A stretch of 64,000 nt of DNA from positions 1,545,001 through 1,609,000 of the forward strand of contig NC_058511.1 of the NCBI RefSeq assembly GCF_020382885.2, given 5' to 3'. The notes below the pieces were generated by a model. It was not told the origin of the DNA. It was given only the letters and a program-made list of their open reading frames with translations, and ran no database searches. Below are positions 12,582 to 25,500 of this stretch, piece by piece (the stretch's first letter is position 1; the number at the start of each line of letters is the position of its first letter). Position numbers and translations under genes: made by a program. Origin of the DNA: Scatophagus argus (Eukaryota; Chordata; Actinopteri; Scatophagidae).

Positions 12582-15500
12582 GTCAGCATCGGGACACCTT
12601 ATTATGCTGAAAGCTGGTTGGACTATTAGAGGATGTGGGAGCAGTTCCACGTGTTATTCCAACTCTAACTCTTATTAAGATGAGACTTCAGCTTTCTTGT
12701 AGTCTCACAAAAACAGGGTTAATTGCAGGGCAGTTGTATTGTGTTGCTGTGGATGGCGCAGGTGTTGAAGACAGCCTGATTATTTGCTTGCACAGTGATC
12801 CTTCCATCACTTCACTTTAACCTGAGGCCTAACCTGAGATCTGGTGGAGAAGCTCAAACTTCTGTTTTACTCCCGTAGTTATTATAGTTATTATTATTTT
12901 TAATAACTGTGTTATAACTAACTGTGTTATCGTTATTATTATTTTGTTTGTGTAAGATTAGCGCTCCAATTTGTTGGTTGGTTACCTGCCAGAGGAGCTG
13001 ATCAAGCAGCCAGCTTCTCTGCTGCTGACAAAAATTAATCATTGTGTCAGTTCAGTGTCCTTTCACACTCATTAACTCGTCTTTAATTATTCACTGGTGC
13101 TGTTTCTTACAGAGAGGGAGCGATAGATCGGCTGGTCAACATCTACAAAGACGTTGTGCACAAAACTGGAGTGAGTGTCACCACATGTTTGCATCCAGTC
13201 GCAGTTTGTTTCTCTGTAGAGCAGCAAGTTTTAAGAATTTCCCTTCAGGGATAAATAAAGGAATTCTGATTCTGAACACAACCGGGCTTGTGTGTGTGTC
13301 TCTGTAGGGCTACCTGACGGAGAACGGCTACGTCAACCTGGAGCGAGTTGAGATGATCATGCAGGCGGTGGGTGTGGCCGAGGACAACATCTTCAAGAAA
13401 CGCAAAGAGGACGACGTAAGAGTTCACACAGCAATCAACACAATTTTCACTTTTTAAGGCGCTGAGGCCTTCAGACTTCATCTATCTGATCAGATACCAA
13501 AACGTGCAGTTAAAACACAGCAGACCACTTTCTGTTTCACATTCTTCACATTTTCTTTCTTTTAGGAAAATTTTAAGAGAAGAATGAAAGACAAACGAAA
13601 GAGGATGAAGGTGAGTAAGGAAGGTGGATGATGATGGTAGTGGTGGTGGTGATGCTGTTTGCTGTGTTTGTGTACCGGCTGCTTAATCGCGCCATAAGGA
13701 CATCAGATTGAACCATATTGTCACTGCTGCACTGAGACAAACCATTAAGAATCTCACCAGAGGAGCAAAAAGCAGTAAAGTTCAGAATTGTTTATGTATT
13801 TTGGTGATAAATGGAATACACTCAGAGGGAAATATGAATGCAGATAAAATACAGTATGAAGAGGACTGAAGGTTTTTCTTCAGTGTTGGGAAGAAAAACT
13901 GCAGCACGTTGATGGCAGTTTGAGCTCACAAGCAGGTTCAAGTTTCCACAATAATACAAGAGCAACTGCAGGCTCACATTGTGCCAACATGAGCGCTTGG
14001 TGAAAGAGCATCTCTTATCTCATCAGGCTCGTCTAAGGTGGAGTAAGTTAGATGACACCATGTTGAGTAGATCTGCTGCTACACAATCTGCTCGCTGCAG
14101 TTCAGGAGGTCATAGCCAGTGTAATATTCACAAGGTGACGGATCTGTTTTCCCCCTCTCTGACATCACAGATGGAGCAGCGGGGCCCCGCCTACCTGACC
14201 ACAGGCCAATTTGCCCCTCAGGCTCTGGGCAGAAGAGACCGACCCGAACCCGTCCAGAACGCCCGGCACCAGGCCTACGACATGAGGATGCAGATCAGTG
14301 AGCAGCACAACAAGGTACGACGAGTTCCTGTGCTGCTCCGAAAATCCAGTCACGTGTCGTGAATATTTTGAGTGATGTGTCTTCAGGACATTTGCAGTGA
14401 TGAAGGCTGGAGTGCAGCCATGAAGTGATTTTTGTTTTTTTGTTTTTTGTTTTTTTTTCTTGTTTCTGCAGAATGCTGCGCAGTCCCTGAAGGCCACCAT
14501 GAGGAACGGTGGCAATGTAAGTTCACTTACTACAAGATGAGACCAGTTCTCCGTTCTGATCCACTCGTTGTGGCAACATTCTGCCTTCATTTGCTGTCTA
14601 AAGTATATTTTACAGCATATTTATTTTATATTGCCTCGCACACTTTCACTTAACAGTTTTAGCTTTGGAGTGTTTGTTTACGTCTGGACGGGTTGGACTC
14701 ACAGTTGGCTGGAGACTCACTCTGGACTCTTTAAGTGCCACTTGGCTGCTGCCTGTAGAACGCAGTGCAATTCTGCTGCATATATGTGATCTGAAAAATG
14801 GATTTGTTCATCAGCCAGTAGTTATCCAAAAGTCCTTGATCAATACAATATGTTCAAAGTCAAAAGCATTTAATTCTCGCGCAGTTAAAAGTTGATCACT
14901 GACCTTGACAACATCTCTAGACTGGTGAACATTTCCTGCCGTCAGTCATCTTGAAACACCTTTTTCTCACACTGTGTTTCTGTTTGAATGTGGATGTCGT
15001 CTTTTGGTTCAGTTCATGGTCGTGTTTCTGTTAAACGTGTCTGTTAAGCTGTTAAATTTCCTGCCCGTGAACAGCATTAAATGTATCGGCCAGTAACAGG
15101 CGGCCATACATTAGCACATGAATGAAAAGAGCACAAAGGCTTCAGGAAAAAGGAAGGCTGAGTGGCTAAGGTGGTGTTTTATTCTTGTTTTCTTCCCATT
15201 GGCGATGCAGAAAATCATATACATACAGCCAGCAGCCGTACCGAACAGCAGTGCAGTGCTCATGATCATCATCTCAAATGCAAGACCCACTCCTGAGAAC
15301 ACATTTTTAACTGCCGCTCTGATGGCTGTGATGTTTTGATTTAATCCGACATTAATGTGGGAATCTTTGTTTTATTAGCTTATTGGTCAGGGACTTTTGT
15401 AGCAGGTTTCAGATGTGTTGCATTCAAAAATGACCCCAACTGATTTATTTTGACTGCAAACTCACCTTTTGCCTTCTCTCTCCTGGATACACACATTGAC

Positions 15501-16516
15501 ATTAACAGTCTTTTTTAGATTCAGGGTTAGTCGATCACTCCCGGGCCGTTAGGTTACACCCCCTCGCTTTCTTTTGTGAACGTTTCTGCTGCAACATAAG
15601 GGCTTTTTATTGATCTGTAAATCTGTCATCAGTGTGCATTTGCCTGGCAGCGCTTTGGCAAATCATTTAAGTATAAACTGTCACTTATTTACTTATTTTC
15701 TACTGTACTTTCTGTTAATTTCCTTTCATTTATTTCTTTTTTTCTCCTGGGCTTTTGTCGCCCTGCCCAGTCGTCTGCAGGGCCCAGCGACGGCACAGAC
15801 AGCAGGGGATTGAAGAGGAAAGCCGAGGACAGCGACAGCGAGCCAGAGCCTGAGGACAACGTCAGGTAAACGCGACGTGTGGAAGCACGTCAACAAAATG
15901 ACAGAAAACAGCAGAAACAGGAACAGAGTGGATGTAGAGGAAGGCGTGATGAAGTTGGTAGCCATCAGGTCGCTGCTGACGGTGGTGTTTAACATGTTTT
16001 TATGTTAGACTTTGCATTAGTTCTTCAGTACTCAATCGTAATTTAACACAAGTATAACTCAAATATAGAAACTGTTTAAAATGTCGATCTTGAGTAGCAA
16101 ACAGGCTTCTGATTGGCTGCCTGCTCTGCACAGATGGGTGCAAAGCTTCCTCAGAGAAAATGTAGACAAAACAGAAGTGAATCTGTTATTTTCAGAGACT
16201 GAACAATTGTTGTATTGACATTCAAGCTTTCACTGAGTAGTTGGTGGTGGAAATGGGTAGCATAACAATTGCTGCAGATATTTTGTAATTCTTGTTTGGT
16301 TGCTGAAGTGCATTATTGGTCCACTTTTTACATTTTTTTAAAAACATCCCCATACTAAAAATAAACTCTTGGCACTTCCAGAGTGTGTGCTGGTGATGCA
16401 TGAGTGTCCAGCAGTCATACAGGCAGAGCACACAGAGCAGCAACACTGTGGGAGAGATGGACTCATTAATGCCACAGTGCTGCAGCATAAAGCTGTTTAA
16501 CTCTCTGCCACCTCCC

Positions 16517-16560
<44 letters not shown>

Positions 16561-19500
16561 CTGCTCAACAGCCACCTCCTTCTGCATGAGATTAATATGG
16601 AAAGCAGGAATATTCCAGTAAATTCCTCTGTGACGCACTCGTCAAAGCTGCTAAATCCGTCGGGCTAAATTGGTATTCATGGAGGCTTTCCTCTCAGGAG
16701 TCGACGCTCCCGGCGGGCCGCTCTCAGGAGCCACCGCACAGATGCCGGACGGCCTTGATTATGTGTGTAGAGCGGCATCGCGGCCCCGAATCTACCAAGA
16801 AGTCAAAGCCATTAAACTATTCCAGCAGCAGTGAGGAAGTTAATGCAGTTTTTTCAGCTTATAGACGAACAGAGCATCGTCCTCAAAAGTAGTGATTTTA
16901 ATAAGCAAATGTTTCGTTTAGGTACGTTTACACTGCAAACATCTGATCGCTTACACTCACGTTCGACAGGAGAATAAATTCACATTTCAAGGTCAGAAAC
17001 TGTTAATGAAGACGAGTGTCTGCAGTGTTACAGCATCCGGCATCGTCGTAAAAATGATCAACTAGTTAGATAATAGATTAATTTTTTAAGTAGTTTGTCA
17101 TGTAAAATGACAGAAAATGTTTTCTTTTTTGACATTTTACAGCCCAAATGATGAATTGATTAGAATCAGAATAATCAGCAGGTTAATGAGAATAATCTTT
17201 ATTTGAAGCCTTGATGTCATCCGCACTGTGGATAGCGTCAGTGTAGGTGAGAAGGTGGAAATCAGGTTAAACTTTCCTCCGGCGGGCTGTCGTAGGCGAC
17301 TCTCATTTCAGGACTGTGTGTCTTTGTGAGGGAAAACTAATTCCATTGCCAGGTTGGAGCAGTAAAGTCTAATCATGTCTGCAGGTTGTGGGAGGAGGGC
17401 TGGAAGCAGAGGTACTACAAGACCAAGTTTGACGTGGACGTGACGGACGAGGATTTCAGGCGGAAGGTGGTTCGGTCGTACGTGGAGGGCCTCTGCTGGG
17501 TGTTGCGCTACTATTACCAGGTAACACTGAAATCACTCTGTGGCTTCATTCCACGCAGTCAGACGGTGACCTAGTAACGCAGACGGAGTTTTCACGTGTT
17601 ATGCGTGGTGTGTGTGTCCGGCTGAATGCGGCCTGACCGGTGAGGGTTTGACTTGTTGCAGTGGGCAGATGCTGACTCTGCTGGTCCTGAGTACAGATGA
17701 TTTTGGCGAACCCTCACCTTTCACACATCTGTAAGAAAAACCAGCTGTGTTTAGTCTTCTGTAAACTGGTAACTGGCTGGTAACTTATTTTAGAAACATT
17801 TCTGTTATATTTGAAAATTTCTTCAACAGCCCAAAAGCGATTGATAAATCAAACTTTCTGGCAAAAAAGAAAAATAATCAGATGCCTGTGACTGTTGGAG
17901 ACTGTAATGAGTCGTCCAATCAATTGGCCTGAAATGATTGGACAGCGTACCTGCCTGCCTGCCTGCCTGAGTGCAGTCATTGTTGTCGGGCAGCGTGTGC
18001 TCATGACTTTGGAGGGAGGCCTGAAAGGAAAGAGGTGGGATTTTATTTCCAGTTGGAAACTTTCAGAGTTGACTTGCAGATTCGAATACCACCAAGACGG
18101 GTCCTAATGAGCTTTCAGAACGGCTTTATGAGGCACGGCTTCACTTCTTGCACCAGCGCACGGTCAGCGTGCAGCGCCAGTGGGTCTAGACATCAACACG
18201 TTTTCTGCCATTCAGAGATCATGCTGTAGCTCTTTGGTTTTAGTCTGATTCTTCTGTAAAGTTTTTTTGTTGTTGTTGTGTTGCCAAATTCAGTTTTGAT
18301 TTGCGATCACACGTCACTGATTCTGTCCCAAGAAACGACACCTCGCATGCAGCCCGTGTTTTAAACAGCGCGACGGCTTTGCTGTGGAAAGTCGAGCTCC
18401 TCGCTGTCGAGTGTCTGAACAAACAAACCTCCACACAGCAGTCGCTGATGTCTGCTCTTATTGTTTGTAGTGTGATTATGCACTAAATCATTTTATTGTT
18501 GTAAAATATTGATCTTTATCTTGAAATGAAATAATCAGCTGCGGGCCCTCTTCAGAAGAGCCGTGGCGGCTCGGGCTGAGCCGGGGGGATTTGTCCGACC
18601 TGATTGGGAGCCGTGAGTATGCACGCTCTGTGTTGACTCCGCACACTCGCCAATCCACAGCCCGTCTCGGGGGGCTGTTCTGGATGAATTCATTAGCGGG
18701 CCCTCGGCGGACGGGGACGTGTCTGCGCTCTGCTGCCACACATTCACGGTGCTGTGTGCCGCCGCCGCCCGAGTTGTGATCACGCACACTTCGCCAAATG
18801 ATCAGGGAAGGCAGAGCTGAATTTATCCAAAACACAAAAGACAAGATTCCCGCTCTGTCTGGTGTGGGTTTTCACATCCTGTGAGTTTGTCTGCGTCTCC
18901 CAGGAGACTTTTTTCCCACACTGACCGTCTGTTGGGGCGACTCATAAATCTGTTTTTTTTTTTTTTTTGTTCGTTTTTTTTTTCCAAAAATCTTATTGAC
19001 CCTGTTTGTTATCAGTTTGTTTATTTTCAACAATTTGACCCCAATTTCCAAAAGTTTCCTTTCTAATGGGACTGGATGAAAGAATGGGATTTTGTGAATG
19101 GTCACAGTGTTTAGTGAAATGATGGAGTATTGAACATCAGCTCGGTCTTTATGTCTGTGTGTTTAAACGACGCCTGTGGTTCCCTGTTGGAGCAGTAAAA
19201 TGTTTTACACTCGCTCAGTTCACAGTTAAAACAAATGCTGCCAAATAAAGCAGCCCTGAAATTAAACCTTTTTGTTTTAGATGTTGTCGATCACTTTGTG
19301 TGGTTTAACATATTTTGGCTGCCCTCATTGATTTTGAAGTAGAAATATACAAATTAGAAATATTAGAAACTCCTCAACAAGATTTATTTTTATCAGTGCA
19401 TCATGTCAGGTATACTTATTTAAATTCAATTGCACTCGAAGCAGTAGCAGAGTAATGTGGGATTAATTAAAAATTTCTTTTGAATTAGTTTTGGAAGTTT

Positions 19501-22500
19501 GGTTTGTTGAGGCCACTTGATTTCAATTTACTGTCTTTTAACTTATCCTCAAGGGTTCCAAATCTTTGGCACAAACCCAAAAATAATTGTATCATTTATA
19601 TACGCTATTTTTTTTGTCTTCCAAATATTTAGGAATAAATGAAGTGATGGAAATCATTAACAGCATCACATCATATGAGACGAAGTGCCTCATGTTCTGC
19701 TACAGTTTGATTTGAATCATTGATCGTAAAAAAGTGCTGTAACGATCGGTGACTGAGACAGAAAATTTATTTGTAACCAAACACAGGGAATTTTCTGTCA
19801 GTCACAACTAACTTGTGACTTCCCACTTTAGGGACTAACTGATTAATCAGAGGAATATCTGACAGTTAGTTGACAATAAAAATACTTGTTTCAGTCCTGA
19901 ATTGTGCAACAGAAGGGTTTTAAAGCCTGAACAAACTGACTGAAAGATGAGCGATAATGTGAGCTGGCAGCTCTGTGTCAGCCGTTATGAAACAGTAAAT
20001 GTGTTTCTTGCCGTCCTGGTTTGTGGTCTTTGACCTTGCCGGCTGCAGTCACAAATGAATTTCTCCTCCAGGCAAAACATTCAGTCGTATTAACATAAAT
20101 GATTTGTGCGATTATTTGAATGTGGAGATTGGCGCCTCTTCTGCCTTTTATTATGTTAAAGTCCCATATTATCATTTGAATGACCATCTTTAATAATAGA
20201 GCGGTGAGACGGGCTGAGATGTGACGATTGGTGGGTTTATCGGAGGGTTTTCTCAGAGGTGGATTGTGGGAAGTGAAGGTCGTTCTTCTGTGTTTGTTCA
20301 GGAAGGATAAGTGGCCCGAAAGCTGGACCTGCAGGATTAGATGTTGCTCCTCTTCTTTGCTCCTGCAAACATTTCAGAAGCACTGAGCTGAGGAAGGGAA
20401 TTATTTTTGAGATGCAAGCGCCTCTCAGCAGGTGTTGGGGAATATTTTGTCCTCCAGACACTCCGGGCTTCACAGTACTGATTGTCTTTCCAAGGACTCA
20501 AACAGGTTTTTGCCACAGAAAGCAACAGAAATCGGCCCCGGCTCGCCATTAGCATCGAAGTCTGAATGTGTGGCAGTAACACACGGAAATTTAATTTTGC
20601 AGCTGGAGCAGGAATTTCAGCCTGTTTCACGTATCCACGATTCAGGCTTTGAAGGTTTTTAAATGTCAGCTCAGCCAGTCTGATCAGATTGGTTCTTAAG
20701 CTTTGATCTGCAGTAAAAGGGCAAAGAAAAGCTTTTCTTCTTTCCATTTTCTTGTCCTCTTTCAGTGTTGTATTCTCTCATTCTGGCCTGTTAACATGTT
20801 GGTCACCAGATCACCACACCAGCTTGAGTTAAAAGTGAAAAATGTTGAGTATTGGTTAGGGATGAGTATTATGAAAGCAGTACCCTTAAAGTGTTACTGC
20901 AACCAGTAGAGTACTTCATTTGATGCCTCTGAACTGCCATCTCTGTCAAATGCAGCTCGTCTCTGCAGACTGTATGGTGTGTAGCTGTTGTGGCAGTGGG
21001 CCAATCACACGTCACATGTGGTGACAGGCCATGTTAAAGTCAGTGATTGTCTCCACGTTGCAGGGCTGCGCCTCCTGGAAATGGTATTTCCCGTTCCACT
21101 ACGCCCCGTTCGCCTCCGACTTCAAAGACATCAAAGAGATGTTCACGGAGTTCGAGAAGGAGACCAAACCGGTGAGGCTGGACTGAAAACATCTTCCTCT
21201 TTCTCCTCTGTTGTCTCTTTCTTAGATTTTAATTTCGAATTGTATTGAAGAGAGTTTAGGACAGTATCAGGTCACAATATAAGCTGGCTGTTGAGTATTA
21301 GTCAGTAAATGTTGGTGACTTGACCGTCCTGTCCCCACCCTGGTCATAAATCATCCTCATCCTCGTTTGTGCTTGTTGGGTTCAGTTTAAGCCGCTGGAG
21401 CAGCTGATGGGAGTGTTTCCTGCTGCCAGCGGCAACTTCCTGCCCGAGACATGGCGAAGCCTGATGATCAGTCCGGTAAGTGTGGAGTCCAGAATGAGAT
21501 GACGGTAGAGAGACGCGACTGTTTCAGAAGTCTCTTTGTCTTATTTCAAACGCTTCTTTCACAGGATTCTTCCATCATCGACTTCTACCCAGACGACTTT
21601 GCCATCGATCTCAATGGGAAGAAATACGCCTGGCAGGGTGAGTCGCTTTCCCGATCGAGAGTCCAGCATGTAAACAGTATTGTGCCAGCAGTTTTATGTC
21701 ATTATCGAGTTCCAGTGCCATTTTGTTCCTTTGCAACACCAACTCTGATACCTGAACTTTGCTTATGGGCTGATACCAAGTATCAATCTAATACAGCGCA
21801 TTAAAAATATATCTATTGTTTTCAGTATGTGCTGTTGGATGTCATGTAGTGGATGTGTGCAGTAAAAACAAGAAAAGGTGTTAAGTTGCGTTCAGGTTGA
21901 CGACATGCTGGTGGGCAGACAGGGATTTGTGCACAGACTCATGCACTTGCTGATAACTGAACCAGCTTATTGGGCTGTGACAGGAGACTGTCATTATGGT
22001 GTCCTATCGAGATTGTACAAGGGACACAATAAGACACACAAATTTTATTTATTTATTTTTTTTGAAGGTGTGGCCCTGTTGCCTTTTGTGGATGAACGTC
22101 GGCTGAGGGCGGCGCTGGCTGACGTCTACCCAGACCTCACACCTGAGGAAGGTGATCACATGAAACCTTTCTGTCTGCTAATGGATGTGATTATCATCCA
22201 AGCATTAGTTTCATTCGTTCCCTTTTCTCCTTCCTTTCTCCTTCAGTCTTTCCTCTCGTCTTCCCCTTCATCATCTGCTCAGTTCTCTTTTCTTCTCCCA
22301 TGCAGTCCAGTAGAGTCAGAGCTCCTGTCTCTCTCTCAGTATTCACTGCTTTGCCGTCCCTGACCACAGCTGCTGTCTCTTCTCTGTTGCAGTGAAAAGA
22401 AACAGCCTGGGAAGCGACTTGTTGTTTCTCGGGAAGTCTCACCCGCTCTTCGACTTCATCCACGAACTTTACCGTGCAGAATCTCACGAGGTAACACGAC

Positions 22501-25500
22501 CCAAAAGACTCCAGTCACGTTAGCTCCAGTTCAGATCAAACTGATGGGAATTTTTGTTCGTTTTTGAACTCTTTAAAGCTCAGACAGCCAGTGCGCTTTA
22601 GGACATGAAGCAGAAAAAAATGGCCGTTTGGCTGCTGCTTAGTCTTTACTGTGATGTGAAGCCTCGAACAGCTGACACTCTCCCCTGTGCACACAGTCAG
22701 TCCTCATCTGCGGGTCAAACCTCAGTAAAAACTGCCTCACTTGCTGCGTCATCCTGCAGATGCGATGATGCGGCTGTGCAGGTGTCGTCTCAGTTGGACT
22801 TCGTCTCGTTGATTTGTTTGTTTATAAAACAGAACAGTTGTTGTTTCCACTTTTTTATTCTCTGGATGAATTCGTCTTAATGAGCAAATCTGAACGCCAC
22901 GCAGCAAAGTGCAGCACAAACACAGCAGCATGTAAAGCAGTGATGCTGCCACAAACAAGGGAAGTAACAAGTTGATGTGTTGCATTTCATGCCGAATTTA
23001 CAAGACAGAACGAACGATCTAGCATTTGCTGCACCTGTTGAGCACAAGTTTATAATGTTTTCCCTTCCTGAACAAATCTCAGAAGTGCAGTCTGAGGACG
23101 CTGCACTTCATTATAGTCTGCTGCTTACCTTGGCAGCCCAAACACGTAACATCACAGTGAAACAAGTGGGGGGTTATAGTCCTTTACCTACATGTACAAG
23201 CCTTCACACAGTGTGGCCCAGTCACTCAGACCACCTCTGAATGCGGTCTGAGCGATTGGGTGTGGTCAGCATCTGGTAATTTGTGAGGAAAACAAACGGA
23301 CTGGATACTCTTGGTCTGTTGCTGCTGTTTGACAGACTCCACTTGTATGTCCTTCAGGACACTGAGATCCCTGCAGAGCTCTGCCATGGAATCCAAGGTA
23401 CTTTAAATCTTGATGACGACCCTATTCTACCAGATAAGTAAGGAACGCCTGCTTTACTCCCACTTTTGTACATTCTTGTCCCATTGTCAATGTTTCTAAC
23501 AACACTCTAACCTGCTGAAGGGAGAGCCGGTCAAGTGCGACCACTCTGACCTGCTTATTGACAAATTCTCTTTGTTTTCGTCTGGCCTTTATCCTTCAGG
23601 ACGGTGACGTCGCCCATCCCGATGCTGCGTGATATTTCACAGAACAGTGCGATCGGGTAAGAGTCTGAAAACACAAGGAATAAACACTGAGAGGAGAACG
23701 TTTTTGTCCTGCGTGCTGCAGTTTTGTTTCTGCTGTAAAGTGATTAAGATTTAAAAAGGTTGTGTGGTGGTCACGTTGGTTTGTTGCACCGACGCTCCTG
23801 CCTGCTCTGTAATTAGCGCACACACTCAACCGAAAGTCATGCTGCTTTTCTTTCAAACGCTCGCACTCGAACTCTGCTGAACGTCTGACTGGAATGAAGT
23901 GCGACTGGAGTGTAAAATGATGCACACGATAAAAGGAACGGATGTAAATTTAACACCGTCAGATACAGTAACTGAATCTTCTTCTTTCTGAAGCTTAGAA
24001 TTATGGGTGCACTTAGTCAGCATTAGTTTATCTGTCCGTTGTTTTTTTTGATCAGTCGTTAATGTGAAAAAATTCTTGGATGCCTTTGTTTTATCTGACC
24101 AGCAGTCTGAAACCCAAAGATTTCAGATTACAAATATAAAACATAACAAGCAGTAAAGTTTCCTTATCGTGACTCGGAGGGGACAAAATGTCGAGAGGAC
24201 TTTGATTTGAAGGACAGACGGGGTGGCAGCATCAGGAAGAGTCCTCTGTAAGAAGCAAAGTCTGCAAATTCGTCAAGCTGAAGAAGTTCAGGCCAGCAGG
24301 CTTGTAGCCACAATGTTGAGAGGAAAGAGGACACCCAAAGACACACTCATGTCCTGTGTGTCTAAGAAAGGACTGAAATCATAATCAAAATAATCAGATA
24401 CATCAGAACAGCAGTGATGTTCCTGGGTCAGTTTGACCCGGTGCATATTTTATTATCCAAAAGAAGTCTGAAAATAAAAAAGTCCTAATAAGCATTGTTA
24501 ATATTTAATTACTAACTCCATTACTATCTGCTCTGTCGGTATTTAGTGCAGGGGTGTTCCTTACCTCTCACAGATAATGTTGATTATACTAATTAAGGCA
24601 AGCATAAGATTGATACTGAAAATACTTACACTTACTTGAAGCTATTTTTTTCGTGATCTTCAGACTTTATAACGGATCAATTTGACACAGAAGTTAGAAA
24701 GAAGCCTAACAAACCTTCATGTGCAGGACTTTGAATTGACTAACAGTACACACAGTATTCTGTGCACAAGTACACATACTGTGTATTTTGTCTGTCCCTG
24801 TGATTATGCTGACATCCAAAGCGGCTTATTTTTGGACTCATGGTGGCGTTGAACCCTGTGTACGCCTGCACCCACCTGCCATCAGAGCGAAACAGGCGAG
24901 CGTATTGAAAATGACAGGACTCATCATCACAGAATTCTGTTCGACATCAACCTTCTCAGAATCTCTGTGATGTAGAGAACATTTTCTCCTTACAAAATCT
25001 GAGCTAATGGAAGTGAAAATGTTTTTCTTCTGTTTTCCAGAGTGAAGTTCAAGGATCCCCACTATGCAGATAACTTTGTGTTCAAGGCGGTTCTCCTTCC
25101 TGGGGCCAAGTGAGGGCTTTTTTTTGTTAAAACTTTATTTCTCTCTGAAATGCTTTGCTTACCATTGAAGCATCTTTCTTCTCAGAGTTTTTCATTCAGA
25201 ACTCCTCAGTATTAAAGTGTAATGATGATAAATTTCACTTTTCTGTTTATTATCTGTGGCTCTCAGCTCATCGGTTCTCATTGAAGACATAAATGTTTAA
25301 AAGGGGTCCGGTATGCTCATTTGACGATCTACATCCGGACTAGCTTAGTGTGATTCTGTCTTACACTGACTCCTCAGTTCATGTGAAACAAGCCCTAAAA
25401 GCCACTTTGATCTGATTGGACAAACCTACCAGGTGGCAGCACTGTGGGAGTGTTGGTGTTTTCAGGTGATCAGAGCCCACAGGAAACAACAGCATGTGGA

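Larger units (their letters stand above)
14517..17384 (+). other. xrn2: xrn2 introns 16 and 17 (interrupted by exon 17)
   Basis: Intron 16 (14517-15770) has an NK2-type pair TTAAGTGCCACTTGG at 14731-14745 and otherwise nothing recognisable. Intron 17 (15866-17384) has the (CA)n tract, a CNE-like block at 16640-16810 and repeat debris at 17040-17215. Confidence 0.6.
17521..21063 (+). other. xrn2: xrn2 intron 18 (3.5 kb)
   Basis: AT-rich intron with two CNE-like blocks (18540-18800, 20000-20240), poly(T) at 18952-18983, diverged interspersed repeat at 19830-19880, and an exact NK2 site CCACTTGA near 19515. No coding exon seen. Confidence 0.6.

Noticed and set aside
18488..18844. 118-codon minus-strand frame and overlapping frames in xrn2 intron 18
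   Set aside because: GC-rich CNE-like DNA opens several frames on both strands; none has a domain or splice support.
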